The translations under genes and the position numbers were made by a program. A DNA stretch of 64,000 nt, taken from positions 3,654,168 through 3,718,167 of the forward strand of contig LT827128.1 in the NCBI GenBank assembly GCA_900170005.1, in the 5' to 3' direction. Source of the DNA: Gordonibacter massiliensis (ex Traore et al. 2017) (GTDB lineage Bacteria; Actinomycetota; Coriobacteriia; Coriobacteriales; Eggerthellaceae). Numbering within the stretch: position 1 is the first letter of the stretch; every line of letters begins with the position of its first letter. Of the stretch, positions 1 through 8,497 are shown in pieces. A model generated the notes under the pieces. That model was not told where the DNA came from. It saw only the letters and a program-made list of their open reading frames with translations, and made no database searches.

Positions 1-519
1 ACGCGCGTTGTCACCGTGGGCGGCGAGCGCATGGACACGCCGGCGGGGACGTTTCCCAACGCCGCGATGAGCTATTACACGCTGTCGTGCCAGCACTGCG
101 CGAACCCGGCTTGCGCGGCGGCGTGCTCCACGGGGGCGGCCTACCGCGACGAGACTGCGGGGACGGTCCGCCAAGACGCTTGGGCGTGCACGGGCTGCGG
201 GGCGTGCTTGGACGCCTGCCCTTATCCCGGCGTGCGCACGCTGGTCGAAGAAGAGCCGCGCTACTCCCTGCCGTTCGCCGTGGGCGACGCTTGCGCCCCC
301 GTCCATCGCGGCGGCACCGTGGAGAAGTGCACGATGTGCGCGCATCGCCTCGAGCGCGGGTTGGAGCCCGCCTGCGTGGGGGCCTGTCCGGCGCGCGCCC
401 GCTTCTTCGGCGACTTCGACGACCCGGCCTCTCCGGTGTCCCGGCTCGCGGTCGAACGGCGGTCGCGCCTGCTGTCGCCCGAAAAGGGAACGGAGCCGTC
501 CGTCCTCTATCTGGTGTGA
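1..519 (+). CDS. DmsB-like 4Fe-4S electron-transfer subunit, 5' end outside window
   Basis: The reading frame is open from base 1, so the start lies upstream; a GTG at 16 is only an internal codon candidate. The visible part carries three cysteine clusters of the DMSO-reductase beta-subunit type: C-x2-C-x4-C-x3-C in SCQHCANPACAAAC, C-x2-C-x2-C-x3-CP in CTGCGACLDACP, and C-x2-C-x11-C-x3-CP starting at CTMC. Proteins of this family pass electrons between a membrane anchor and a molybdopterin catalytic subunit. The partner genes must lie to the left, because the next gene is an unrelated hydrolase. Family call is firm; the substrate cannot be told. Confidence 0.85.
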   Translation, partial: TRVVTVGGERMDTPAGTFPNAAMSYYTLSCQHCANPACAAACSTGAAYRDETAGTVRQDAWACTGCGACLDACPYPGVRTLVEEEPRYSLPFAVGDACAPVHRGGTVEKCTMCAHRLERGLEPACVGACPARARFFGDFDDPASPVSRLAVERRSRLLSPEKGTEPSVLYLV

Positions 520-585
520 CCCGTCCCTTTCGACGCGCACCTCGGGGTATACTGGAGGCCGGCTGTCTCAGGGGGAGGGGTTGGC

Positions 586-1581
586 ATGGCAAAAGGCAAC
601 ATGAAGGAAAGCGCGGGCCGTTCGTCGAAGACGCGGCTCGGCTATTTGTCTCACGACGGGACCACCCAGATCAGGGCGTTGGTGTGGGAACCGTCCAAGC
701 GCGTGTCCGCCGCGCCGCGCGCCATCGTGCAGATCGTGCACGGCATGTCCGAGCACGTCGACCGCTACGACGACTTCGCCCGCTTCCTGGTCGAGCGCGG
801 CTTCGTGGTGTGCGCGAACGACCACGTGGGCCACGGCGAGAGCGTGCCCGACCCCGCCAAGCTGGGCTGCCTGCCGGCGCAGGGAGGCAAGGACGTGCTC
901 GTCGAAGACGTCCACGAGCTGCGGCGCACCGTGGCCGCCCGCTACGCGCGACAGGTCCCCTACGTCCTGTTCGGCCATTCCATGGGCAGCTTCGTCGTGC
1001 GCGCCTACCTGGCCCGCCATGCCGAGGGTCTGGCCGCGGCCGTCATCTGCGGCACGGGCCAGCAGCCGCTCGCGCTCTCGAAGGCCGGCAACTTCCTGGC
1101 GCGCCGCATCGCCGCGTCGAAGGGCGAGGACTACAAAAGCTCCTTCCTCGACGGCCTGGGAGCCGGCGCGTTCGCCAAGCAGATCGAGAACGCGCGCACG
1201 CCGTTCGACTGGATATCCGTCGATCCGGCCGTCGTGGACGCCTACATCGCCGACGAGCGGTGCGGCGTCATGTTCTCCGCCGGCGGCTACGCCACGCTCA
1301 CCGACCTCACGGGCGAGGTGGTCACGCGCTCCTGCGCGGCCAAGGTGCCCCGCGACCTGCCCGTGCTGTTCGTCGCCGGCGCCGAGGACCCGGTGGGAGG
1401 GTGCGGCAAGGGCGTGCACGCGGCGGCCGAGCTTCTGCGCGGAGCGGGCGTGCGGCAGGTGGACGAGATCCTGTACGAGGGCATGCGCCACGAAATACTC
1501 AACGAACCGGGGCGCGCCCGGGTCTATACTGAGGTGGCACAGTGGATTGAGGAGCACGCATGCGAAAAGCCTACGTCATAG
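586..1581 (+). CDS. alpha/beta hydrolase, monoacylglycerol lipase/lysophospholipase-like
   Basis: A 331-residue serine hydrolase of the Hydrolase_4 type. The region around IVQIVHGMSEH (about residues 47-57) is the usual oxyanion-hole strand of monoglyceride lipases, and GHSMGS (about 129-134) is the nucleophile elbow with the catalytic serine. No signal peptide is seen, so it is probably cytoplasmic. The ATG at 586 follows a purine-rich GGGGGAGGGG. Its 3' end overlaps the glpK start by 22 bases, which points to translational coupling; the pair would release glycerol from monoacylglycerols and phosphorylate it. The substrate is inferred from family and neighbour. Confidence 0.8.
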   Translation: MAKGNMKESAGRSSKTRLGYLSHDGTTQIRALVWEPSKRVSAAPRAIVQIVHGMSEHVDRYDDFARFLVERGFVVCANDHVGHGESVPDPAKLGCLPAQGGKDVLVEDVHELRRTVAARYARQVPYVLFGHSMGSFVVRAYLARHAEGLAAAVICGTGQQPLALSKAGNFLARRIAASKGEDYKSSFLDGLGAGAFAKQIENARTPFDWISVDPAVVDAYIADERCGVMFSAGGYATLTDLTGEVVTRSCAAKVPRDLPVLFVAGAEDPVGGCGKGVHAAAELLRGAGVRQVDEILYEGMRHEILNEPGRARVYTEVAQWIEEHACEKPTS

Positions 1582-3065
1582 CGCTCGACCAGGGCACCAC
1601 CTCGTCGCGCGCCATGCTCGTCGACGCACTGGGGCGCGTCGTCGACACGGTGCAGAACCCGTTCCCGCAGCTGTACCCGCAGCCCGGTTGGGTGGAGCAC
1701 GACCCGCTCGACATCCTGTCGTCCCAGTTGGGCGCCCTTGCCGAGCTCACGGTGTCGCACGGCCTGGGGCCCGGCGACATCGACAGCATCGGCATCACGA
1801 ACCAGCGCGAGACCACCGTGGTGTGGAACCGCGAGACGGGCCGCCCCGTGGGCAACGCCATCGTGTGGCAGTGCCGCCGCACGGCGCCCATCGTGGAGGA
1901 GCTCTGCGGCGACGCGGCCGTGGCCCGCCGCATCGCGGACACGACGGGCCTCGTGCCCGACGCCTATTTCTCGGCCAGCAAGATCAAGTGGCTGCTCGAC
2001 CACGTGCCCGGCGCCCGCGCCGACGCCGAGGCCGGCAAGCTGGCGTTCGGCACCGTGGACAGCTGGCTTGTATGGTCGCTCACGAACGGGCAGGTGCACG
2101 CCACCGACGTGACCAACGCCAGCCGCACCATGCTCTACGACATCCACGAGATGCGCTGGGATCCGTGGCTGCTCGACCTGTTCGGCGTGCCGGCCTCGAT
2201 GCTGCCCGACGTGCGCCCCTCGTCGGGCGACTACGGCGTCACGGCGAACCCCGGCGTGGTGAGCGGCGTGCCCATCCGCGGCGTGGCGGGCGACCAGCAG
2301 GCCGCGCTGTTCGGCCAGTGCTGCTTCGAGGCGGGGCAGGCGAAGAACACGTACGGCACCGGCTGCTTCTTGCTCATGCACACGGGCGCCGACGCGTGCC
2401 GTTCCACGCACAACCTGGTCACCACCATCGCCGCCTCCGCGCCGGGTGCGGAGGGCCCCGAGTACGCGCTCGAGGGCAGCGTGTTCATGGCCGGTGCCCT
2501 CTTGCAATGGCTGCGCGACGAGCTGGGGCTCGTCGACGACGTGGCCGACACGTGCGCCATCGCGCGCAGCGTGCCCGACACGGGCGGTGTGTACGTGGTG
2601 CCCGCCTTCACGGGGCTGGGCGCGCCGTACTGGGACGCCGAGGCGCGCGGCGCCATCTACGGGCTCACGCGCGGCACGAACCGGGCGCACGTCGTGCGCG
2701 CGGCGCTGGAGTCGCTGGCCTACCAGGTGCACGACTTGGCCGTGGCCATGGAGGCCGACGCGGGCCTGCCGCTCAAGGTGCTCAAGGTGGACGGCGGGGC
2801 GTCGGCGAACGATTTTCTCATGCAGTTCCAAAGCGACCTCTTGCGCACGCCGCTGCACCGTCCCCAGAATACGGAGACGACGGCGCTGGGCGCGGCGTAC
2901 CTGGCAGGCCTCGGCACCGGCTTCTGGAAGGACACCGGGCGCCTCAGCGACCTGCGCTCGTCCGACACGGTCTACGAGCCGGGCATGGAAGACGCCCGTC
3001 ACGCCCGCCTGCTGGAAGGCTGGGGGAAAGCCGTAAAGCGCACCATGACAACCGCAGCAACGTGA
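1560..3065 (+). CDS. glpK: glycerol kinase
   Basis: Phosphorylates glycerol with ATP to sn-glycerol 3-phosphate in the cytoplasm. The 501-residue product has the usual family length. Visible FGGY-kinase landmarks are the N-terminal phosphate loop DQGTTSSRAMLVD (about residues 10-22), GITNQRETTVVWNRETGRP (about 79-97) and the C-terminal adenosine motif DGGASANDF. The ATG at 1560 has GAGGAG six bases upstream and lies inside the end of the lipase-like gene, so the two form an operon. A weak hairpin (3077-3103, 8-bp stem) follows the stop codon but has no T run. Confidence 0.97.
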   Translation: MRKAYVIALDQGTTSSRAMLVDALGRVVDTVQNPFPQLYPQPGWVEHDPLDILSSQLGALAELTVSHGLGPGDIDSIGITNQRETTVVWNRETGRPVGNAIVWQCRRTAPIVEELCGDAAVARRIADTTGLVPDAYFSASKIKWLLDHVPGARADAEAGKLAFGTVDSWLVWSLTNGQVHATDVTNASRTMLYDIHEMRWDPWLLDLFGVPASMLPDVRPSSGDYGVTANPGVVSGVPIRGVAGDQQAALFGQCCFEAGQAKNTYGTGCFLLMHTGADACRSTHNLVTTIAASAPGAEGPEYALEGSVFMAGALLQWLRDELGLVDDVADTCAIARSVPDTGGVYVVPAFTGLGAPYWDAEARGAIYGLTRGTNRAHVVRAALESLAYQVHDLAVAMEADAGLPLKVLKVDGGASANDFLMQFQSDLLRTPLHRPQNTETTALGAAYLAGLGTGFWKDTGRLSDLRSSDTVYEPGMEDARHARLLEGWGKAVKRTMTTAAT

Positions 3066-3130
3066 AACGCCTCCGGCTGCCCCTACGGGCAACCGAGGGG
3101 CAGTAACCGTAGACGGAAAGGAACCGCCCC

Positions 3131-3571
3131 ATGAACATCAGCATCGCCAGCGACCACGCGGGCTTCGAGCAGAAGCAGGCGCTGGTCGACTACCTCGCCT
3201 CCCAGGGCCATGCCGTGATCGACCGCGGGCCCGACAACGACGATCGCGTGGACTACCCGGACTACGCCGAGCTCGTCGCACGCGACGTGGCGGGCGGTTC
3301 GGCCGAGCGCGGCGTGCTCGTGTGCGGCACGGGCATCGGCATGGCCGTGGCCGCGAACAAGATCGACGGCGTCCGCGCCGTGAACGTGACAACGCCGCAG
3401 TTCGCCGAGCTCTCCCGCGAGCACAACGACGCGAACGTGGTCACGCTCTCCGGCCGCTTCGTCGACGAGGGTACGAACCGCGCCATCCTCGACGCCTTCT
3501 TGTCCACGCCCTTCGGGGAGGGCCGCCACACCGGCCGCGTCGAGAAGATCATGGCCCTCGAAACCAAGTGA
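3131..3571 (+). CDS. rpiB: ribose-5-phosphate isomerase B
   Basis: Interconverts ribose 5-phosphate and ribulose 5-phosphate in the pentose phosphate pathway. The 146 residues match the LacAB/RpiB family length. It begins MNISIASDHAGFEQK with the DHAGF substrate loop, and CGTGIGMAVAANKIDGVRA carries the conserved catalytic-base cysteine. The ATG has AAAGGAACC just upstream, the same leader wording used at glyA and upp. It is probably transcribed separately from glpK. A GalE/LacAB-type sugar isomerase is possible, but RpiB fits best next to glyA and upp. Confidence 0.95.
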   Translation: MNISIASDHAGFEQKQALVDYLASQGHAVIDRGPDNDDRVDYPDYAELVARDVAGGSAERGVLVCGTGIGMAVAANKIDGVRAVNVTTPQFAELSREHNDANVVTLSGRFVDEGTNRAILDAFLSTPFGEGRHTGRVEKIMALETK

Positions 3572-3581
3572 GCCTCAACCG

Positions 3582-3614
3582 ACGGCCCGCGCCGAACCGA
3601 TAGGCGCGGGCCGT
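3582..3614 (+). terminator. GC-rich hairpin between rpiB and glyA
   Basis: Arms ACGGCCCGCGCC and GGCGCGGGCCGT form a perfect 12-bp stem with a short loop just after the rpiB stop. It is followed by TGTGCT rather than a clean T run, so termination is likely but may be incomplete. Confidence 0.6.
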
Positions 3615-3661
3615 TGTGCTAGCATGTCAACATTTCCATTTGCCAGCGAAAGGAACCGCCC

Positions 3662-4918
3662 ATGCCTTTGACCTACCTGCCCGACGCCGATCCCGTCGTC
3701 GCCGACGCCCTGCGCCAGGAGCTCGCCCGCGAGCGCGATTCGGTGGAGCTCATCGCCTCCGAGAACTTCACGTCCCCTGCCGTCATGGAGGCCGTGGGCA
3801 GCGTGCTCACGAACAAGTACGCCGAGGGCTATCCCCGCAAGCGCTACTACGGCGGCTGCGAGAAGGTCGACATCGTGGAAGATCTCGCCCGCGACCGCGC
3901 CTGCGCGCTGTTCGGCTCGAATTTCGCCAACGTGCAGCCCCACTGCGGCGCGAACGCGAACCTGGGCGCGTACGAGGCGCTCATCGAGCTGGGCGACACG
4001 GTGCTGGGCATGAGCCTGGCCGAGGGCGGCCACCTCACGCACGGCTCGCCGGTGAACTTCAGCGGCCGCCACTACAACTTCGCCAGCTACGGGGTGGACC
4101 CCGAGACCGAGACGATCGACTACGACGAGGTGGAGCGCATAGCCAAGGAATGCCGCCCCAAGCTCATCGTGGGCGGCGCGAGTGCGTATCCGCGCATCAT
4201 CGACTTCGAGCGCATGGTCGCCATCGCGCGCGAGGTGGACGCGTACTTCATGGTGGACATGGCCCACATCGCCGGCCTCGTGGCCGCGGGCGCGCACCCC
4301 AGCCCCGTGCCGCACGCCGACGTCGTCACGTCCACCAGCCACAAGACGCTGCGCGGCCCGCGCGGCGGCTTCATCCTCTCGAACGACGAGGACATCGCCA
4401 AGAAGGTTGACAAGGCCGTGTTCCCCGGCTCGCAGGGCGGCCCGCTCATGCACGTCATCGCCGGCAAGGCCGTCGCGTTCGGCGAGGCCGCGCAACCCTC
4501 TTATAAAGAGTACATCGGCCATGTGGTGGAGAACGCGCGCCGCCTGGGCGAGGGCATGATGGACGGGGGCCTGCGCCTCGTGTCCGGCGGCACCGACAAC
4601 CACCTGTGCCTCGTGGACCTCACGCCGGCCGACGTCACCGGCAAGGACGCCGAGAAGCTGCTGGAGAGCGTGGGCCTCACGGTGAACAAGAACTCCATCC
4701 CCAACGAGCCGCGCAGCCCGTTCGTCACGAGCGGCATCCGCGTGGGCTCCGCCGCGGCCACCACGCGCGGCTTCACCGCCGACGACTTCTACGAGGTGGG
4801 CCAGCTCATCGCCGCCACGGTGTTCAACGCCGAGAACGACGCCAAGCTCGCCGACGTCCGCACGAAGGTGGACGCCCTCCTGGCCGCCCACCCGCTGTAC
4901 CCCGAGCTCGATTACTAG
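3662..4918 (+). CDS. glyA: serine hydroxymethyltransferase
   Basis: PLP-dependent enzyme converting serine and tetrahydrofolate to glycine and 5,10-methylene-THF, the main one-carbon source. The 418 residues are the usual bacterial length. [19 protein letters not shown] lies near residue 30, and [14 protein letters not shown] holds the PLP-binding lysine (near residue 227). The ATG at 3662 follows GAAAGGAACCG. It sits in a nucleotide and one-carbon neighbourhood (rpiB, upp, dCMP deaminase) but is separated from upp by a palindromic repeat, so it may be monocistronic. Confidence 0.98.
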   Translation: MPLTYLPDADPVVADALRQELARERDSVELIASENFTSPAVMEAVGSVLTNKYAEGYPRKRYYGGCEKVDIVEDLARDRACALFGSNFANVQPHCGANANLGAYEALIELGDTVLGMSLAEGGHLTHGSPVNFSGRHYNFASYGVDPETETIDYDEVERIAKECRPKLIVGGASAYPRIIDFERMVAIAREVDAYFMVDMAHIAGLVAAGAHPSPVPHADVVTSTSHKTLRGPRGGFILSNDEDIAKKVDKAVFPGSQGGPLMHVIAGKAVAFGEAAQPSYKEYIGHVVENARRLGEGMMDGGLRLVSGGTDNHLCLVDLTPADVTGKDAEKLLESVGLTVNKNSIPNEPRSPFVTSGIRVGSAAATTRGFTADDFYEVGQLIAATVFNAENDAKLADVRTKVDALLAAHPLYPELDY

Positions 4919-4930
4919 GGGTGCCAACGG

Positions 4931-5085
4931 GTTGTATCGAAAGTCGTCAAACAGCGCGTTTCCGACGGCCGTTCTGTAGGGCAAGGGCTCTGCCCTTGCC
5001 GACGGCCTGCGGAAGCGCTGCCTGTTGAGCGGCAAGGGCAGAGCCCTCGCCCTACAGAACGGAGAATCGGCCCTTTTGATACAGC
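4931..5085. repeat. MITE-like palindromic element, copy 1 (GTAGGGCAAGGGC family)
   Basis: Two 32-base arms (4969-5000 and 5031-5062) are inverted repeats with one mismatch and enclose a 30-base centre. Imperfect outer ends GTTGTATCGAAAG (4931) and CTTTTGATACAGC (ending 5085) look like terminal inverted repeats. A second copy lies at 21915-22070, with the central GGAAGCGCTGCC in the opposite orientation. The element carries no reading frame and fills the glyA-upp gap. It could also act as a terminator for glyA. Confidence 0.8.
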
Positions 5086-5147
5086 TCTAGGCCGACGCTG
5101 CGGAAGCCCTCGTCGACCTTGATTGACTTACGAGAAAGGAACCGTCT

Positions 5148-5783
5148 ATGCACTACGACCGCGTCATCGTCGTCGACCATCCGATGGTCCAGCACAAGCT
5201 GTCGAAGCTGCGCAACAAGGACACGTCCTCGAAGGACTTCCGCGCCCTCGTGCGCGAGTTGGCCCTGTTCGAGGGCTACGAGGCCACGCGCGACCTGGCC
5301 CTGGAAGACGTGGAGGTGGAAACGCCCATCTGCAAGACCACGTGCAAGCAGGTGGCCGGCAAGAAGATGGTCATCGTGCCCATCCTGCGCGCCGGCCTCG
5401 GCATGGTGGAGGGCGTCCAGGAGCTCATGCCCTCCACGTTCGTGGGGCACCTGGGCATGTACCGCGACCCCGACACGCACGAGCCGCACGAGTACTACGC
5501 CAAGATGCCCGACAGCATCGCCCAGCGCGACGTGCTCGTGGTTGACCCCATGCTGGCCACCGGCGGCTCGGCCGTGGCCGCCATCGAGTACCTGCGCAAA
5601 CAGGGCGTGAAGAACATCAAGCTCATGGTGCTCGTGGCCGCGCCCGTGGGCATCGAGGCCGTGCTCGCCGCCGACCCGGACGTGCAGATCTACACCTGCG
5701 CCATCGACGAGGGCCTGAACGACCACGCCTACATCGTCCCCGGCCTGGGCGACGCCGGCGACCGCATCTTCGGCACGAAGTAG
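5148..5783 (+). CDS. upp: uracil phosphoribosyltransferase
   Basis: Pyrimidine salvage: uracil + PRPP to UMP. The 211 residues match the family. The PRPP loop is [19 protein letters not shown] (about residues 126-144) and the uracil-binding tail is [20 protein letters not shown] near the C-terminus. The ATG at 5148 is preceded by GAAAGGAACCG. With the downstream dCMP deaminase it makes a pyrimidine salvage pair, though a 321-base hairpin-rich gap separates them. Confidence 0.97.
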   Translation: MHYDRVIVVDHPMVQHKLSKLRNKDTSSKDFRALVRELALFEGYEATRDLALEDVEVETPICKTTCKQVAGKKMVIVPILRAGLGMVEGVQELMPSTFVGHLGMYRDPDTHEPHEYYAKMPDSIAQRDVLVVDPMLATGGSAVAAIEYLRKQGVKNIKLMVLVAAPVGIEAVLAADPDVQIYTCAIDEGLNDHAYIVPGLGDAGDRIFGTK

Positions 5784-5892
5784 GAGGAAGAAACCCTCGC
5801 AGGTTGAATCCCCCTTTAACGGAAGAGCAGATTCACGAACCCCCGCACCGGAGATGCGAGCGTTCGCCGAGGCAACCGAGAACAACGGAGCA

Positions 5893-6078
5893 GACGGAAG
5901 GGCGGCGCGACGCCCACCAAGCGAGTTCCGCGAGAGCGATAAAGCAGCGGGCGACGGCGCAACCGCCCACCAAGCGAGTTCCGCAGCGCAGCGAGGACTG
6001 TTTGAGCGACTGGGCGGTCGCGCCGTCGCCCGCGGACAGGTTGACCCGAGCGACTGGGCGTTGCGCCGCCCTTCCGTC
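5893..6078. repeat. nested double inverted repeat in the upp-dCMP deaminase gap
   Basis: The gap (5784-6104) is almost filled by two nested inverted repeats. Outer arms at 5893-5916 and 6055-6078 match 23 of 24 bases; inner arms at 5948-5969 and 6011-6032 match 21 of 22. Each left arm is followed by the same direct repeat CCACCAAGCGAGTTCCGC (5914 and 5967), and each right arm is preceded by GAGCGACTGGGCG (6004 and 6048). It would fold into a long GC-rich cruciform or RNA stem. No credible gene lies here. Confidence 0.8.
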
Positions 6079-6104
6079 GCCCTGCAGGTTGAAAGAGGTA
6101 TGGA

Positions 6105-6563
6105 ATGGAAACGATCGACCATCGTCCCAGCTGGGACGAGTACTTCATGAAGCTGGCGAACGAAGTCGCCACGCGCACCACCTGCATGCGACGCGGGGTG
6201 GGGGCCGTCATCGTGAAGGACCGCCGCATTCTGGCCACAGGCTACAACGGCGTGCCCACCGGCATGCGCCACTGCGCCGAGACCGGCTGTTTGCGCCAGC
6301 AGCTCGGCGTGCCCAGCGGCCAGCGCCACGAGATATGCCGCGGCCTGCACGCCGAGCAGAACGCCATCATCCAGGCGGCGCGCTACGGCATCAACATCAC
6401 AGGCGCGTCCATCTACGTGAACACCCAGCCGTGCGTCGTGTGCGCCAAGATGCTCATCAACGCCGGCATCGAGGAGATCGTCTACCAGAACCCGTACCCC
6501 GACGAGCTGGCCATGTCCATGCTCGAGGAAGCCGGCATGAAGCTGCGCGTGTTCGAAGGATAG
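6105..6563 (+). CDS. deoxycytidylate (dCMP) deaminase, ComEB-like
   Basis: Zinc enzyme deaminating dCMP to dUMP, the precursor for dTMP. The 152-residue protein shows the cytidine/deoxycytidylate deaminase zinc site: [15 protein letters not shown] with zinc-binding His and catalytic Glu, and [10 protein letters not shown] with the two zinc cysteines. The early CAETGCLRQ region is typical of dCMP deaminases rather than tRNA or guanine deaminases. The ATG at 6105 follows GAAAGAGGT. A ComEB name is used for some Gram-positive homologues, but a competence role is not implied. Confidence 0.93.
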   Translation: METIDHRPSWDEYFMKLANEVATRTTCMRRGVGAVIVKDRRILATGYNGVPTGMRHCAETGCLRQQLGVPSGQRHEICRGLHAEQNAIIQAARYGINITGASIYVNTQPCVVCAKMLINAGIEEIVYQNPYPDELAMSMLEEAGMKLRVFEG

Positions 6564-6579
6564 GGGAGTCCGGCGCGCA

Positions 6580-6633
6580 TTGTCGCCCCAAACGGTCGCT
6601 TTTCGGCGTAGAACCGACCGTTTGGGGCGACAA
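6580..6633. repeat. perfect 19-bp palindrome (TGTCG..CCAAA family, copy 1)
   Basis: Arms TTGTCGCCCCAAACGGTCG (6580-6598) and CGACCGTTTGGGGCGACAA (6615-6633) are perfectly complementary around a 16-base loop, 16 bases after the dCMP deaminase stop. A related palindrome lies at 21843-21894. It may double as a terminator although no T run follows. Confidence 0.75.
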
Positions 6634-6996
6634 CGCGCCCGTAGAAGGGCCGCCCACGGCAGGCCCTACTCGCGGGATCTGCCGGCATTCCCCGACGCTT
6701 GCGGGGCTCCCTTGTCGGGCCGCCGCGCCCCTTCCGATTGCCCCTACTCCGCCTTTCGGTCTTTGAAATGGTGCTATTCAAGCATCATTTAACAGGCGAC
6801 CTTGAAGCGGCGACAATATACAGTTTCATACTGCCGCATCCCGATCTTTATTCAGTTTTCTGCCGGATTTATCCACCACTCACCCGAAAAATGTAAGTAT
6901 TTGTTACCTTCTCGTAGGCTGAAAACGCAAGTTCCGTTACCATACGTACCGGTTTAATAGGGTGCGTCTGCAAGCGCACGGATTTGAAAGCGGGCT
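6634..6996. other. AT-rich leader before the ATP synthase operon
   Basis: After about 130 GC-rich bases with nothing recognisable, the sequence turns AT-rich from 6770 to 6990, the likely promoter zone of the atp operon. TTGAAG at about 6803 and the TTTAAT near 6953 are possible elements, but no pair of hexamers is good enough to call a promoter. No credible reading frame lies here. Confidence 0.4.
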
Positions 6997-7278
6997 ATGG
7001 TACTAGCGATCGTTTTGGGGGCGTTGTCCGGGGCAATCGGCGTGTTGCCGTTGTTTCTCGGGTTGCGTATGACGAGGAGGGTGACCGACACCAGCAATTT
7101 GGGCCATGCAGGTGCCTTGATGCTCGGTGTGCTGTTGTCGTTCGTCATCCTGTTCCTTGGAGCCATTGCCTGCGTCGTCCTTGCACGTGACTCCGCGGTG
7201 CCCTTCGTCTTGGCGGAAGCGGCGGTGCTCGTTGCCTGCGCTATCGGCTACGGCGTGTATACGTTTGTACGGAAGTAG
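6997..7278 (+). CDS. small membrane protein in AtpI position
   Basis: A 93-residue, very hydrophobic protein with about three predicted membrane segments (residues 2-23, 41-63, 68-89) and a short basic loop with LRMTRRVTD. It ends 18 bases before atpB, exactly where AtpI/AtpQ-type ATP synthase assembly factors sit. By position it may help assemble the c-ring or carry Mg2+; the sequence itself does not prove homology to AtpI. The start codon is uncertain because no strong ribosome site precedes 6997. Confidence 0.65.
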   Translation: MVLAIVLGALSGAIGVLPLFLGLRMTRRVTDTSNLGHAGALMLGVLLSFVILFLGAIACVVLARDSAVPFVLAEAAVLVACAIGYGVYTFVRK

Positions 7279-7296
7279 GATGGGAAGGTAAGACAC

Positions 7297-8082
7297 GTGA
7301 ATCCACTTGAAGAACTTGCGGCCGAGGTGCCCCATCTGCAGCATTCGTTCGACCCGGCCTTCGTGTTCGGCTCGGGCTCGTTCGGCATGACCCAGTACGT
7401 GCTGTGGATGATCATCTGCTTCGTCATCACGCTCATCGTCGTGCTGACGGCGGGGAGGCGCCTCACGCTCATCCCCACGAACAAGTTCACGAACATGGTC
7501 GAGTACGGCTACGAGTTCGTGAAGAAGGACATGGGCGAAAGCGCCATCGGCCACGGCTACAAGAAGCACATCCCCTTCTTGGCCACGCTCTTCTTCTTCA
7601 TCCTCATCAGCAACTTCGTCGGGCTGATCCCCGGCTGCAAGACGCCCACCGGCTCCATCTCCATCACGTGGGCGCTCGCCGCCATCTCGTTCATCTACTT
7701 CATCTTCTGGGGTATCAAGGTCAAGGGCCTGGGCGGCTACCTCAAGTCGTTCGCGCCGGCCGGCCTGCCCGTGGTCATGGTGCCCATCGTATGGTTCCTC
7801 GAGCTGTTCTCCACGGTGCTGCGCGTGCTCACGCTGGCCGTGCGACTTTACGGCAACATGTTCGCCGGCCACATGGTGCTCGGCATCTTCGCCTTGCTCA
7901 CCAGCGTGTTCATCGGCTCCGCCATCCAGGGCGCGGGCGTTGCCGTGGGCGGCATCTCCATCGCTTGGATGCTGTTCCTGTTCGCCATGTACGCGCTCGA
8001 GTTCCTGGTCGCGTTCCTGCAGGCCTACGTGTTCACCATCCTCAGCGCGGTGTACATCGGCCTGGCCACGTCCGACCACTAG
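7297..8082 (+). CDS. atpB: F0 ATP synthase subunit a
   Basis: Forms the stator half-channels against the c-ring. The 261-residue protein has five to six hydrophobic segments and the diagnostic LRVLTLAVRLYGNMFAGH, in which Arg183 corresponds to the essential E. coli aArg210. The GTG at 7297 (GTGAATCCACTTG) follows GGGAAGGTAAG and is the first start in frame. First structural gene of the operon. Confidence 0.97.
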   Translation: MNPLEELAAEVPHLQHSFDPAFVFGSGSFGMTQYVLWMIICFVITLIVVLTAGRRLTLIPTNKFTNMVEYGYEFVKKDMGESAIGHGYKKHIPFLATLFFFILISNFVGLIPGCKTPTGSISITWALAAISFIYFIFWGIKVKGLGGYLKSFAPAGLPVVMVPIVWFLELFSTVLRVLTLAVRLYGNMFAGHMVLGIFALLTSVFIGSAIQGAGVAVGGISIAWMLFLFAMYALEFLVAFLQAYVFTILSAVYIGLATSDH

Positions 8083-8227
8083 GATCTGCCCGCCGCTCGC
8101 TTGCGGGCGGCACGCATCCCGCCGGGATGCGGAACCACGGTTCATACCGGCACTCCACGGCCGGTTGACATAAACAGGTTGTCCAAAGTCTCCGGGGTTG
8201 GCTCGGAAACGGTAAAAGGAGGAAATT
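8083..8227 (+). other. atpB-atpE intergenic leader with GC-rich hairpins
   Basis: A 145-base gap, the longest inside the atp operon. It contains GCCCGC..GCGGGC and GCATCCCGCCGGGATGC stems close after atpB and a strong AAGGAGG (8217-8223) just before the atpE GTG. It probably sets the higher atpE expression needed for a multi-copy c-ring; a TTGACA at 8165 lacks a matching -10. Confidence 0.45.
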
Positions 8228-8446
8228 GTGGAAACTACCATCGTTCTTGCGGCTCTGAAGCTCGTGGGCTACGGCCTGTCGACCATCGGCCCCGGCGTCG
8301 GCATCGGCATCGCCTGCTATGGCTGCTGCGTCGCAACCGCCCGCCAGCCCGAACTGCAGGGTCGTCTGTTCACGAACTTCATCATCGGTGCTGCCCTCGC
8401 CGAGGCCCTCGGCCTCATCGGCTTCGTTCTGACCTTCATCGTGTAA
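8228..8446 (+). CDS. atpE: F0 ATP synthase subunit c
   Basis: A 72-residue hairpin of two membrane helices that builds the rotor ring. Helix 1 has the G-x-G-x-G-x-G stripe (residues 21-27), the polar loop is Arg39-Gln40-Pro41, and Glu59 in helix 2 is the ion-binding carboxylate. The glutamine of helix 1 that marks Na+-binding rings is not seen, so a proton ring is more likely. GTG start with a strong AAGGAGG. Two adjacent cysteines (33-34) in helix 1 are unusual. Confidence 0.96.
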   Translation: METTIVLAALKLVGYGLSTIGPGVGIGIACYGCCVATARQPELQGRLFTNFIIGAALAEALGLIGFVLTFIV

Positions 8447-8497
8447 CTCGGCCTTATTCGGACATATTTGCCGTAGAAGGCTAAAGGAGGTTACAAC

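Noticed and set aside
4931-5085. Possible CRISPR or rho-independent riboswitch because of strong repeats
   Set aside because: Only a single palindrome per site with no regular spacers; the second copy shows it is a dispersed element.
8164-8190. Internal promoter before atpE (TTGACA at 8165)
   Set aside because: No acceptable -10 hexamer at 15-19 bp spacing.
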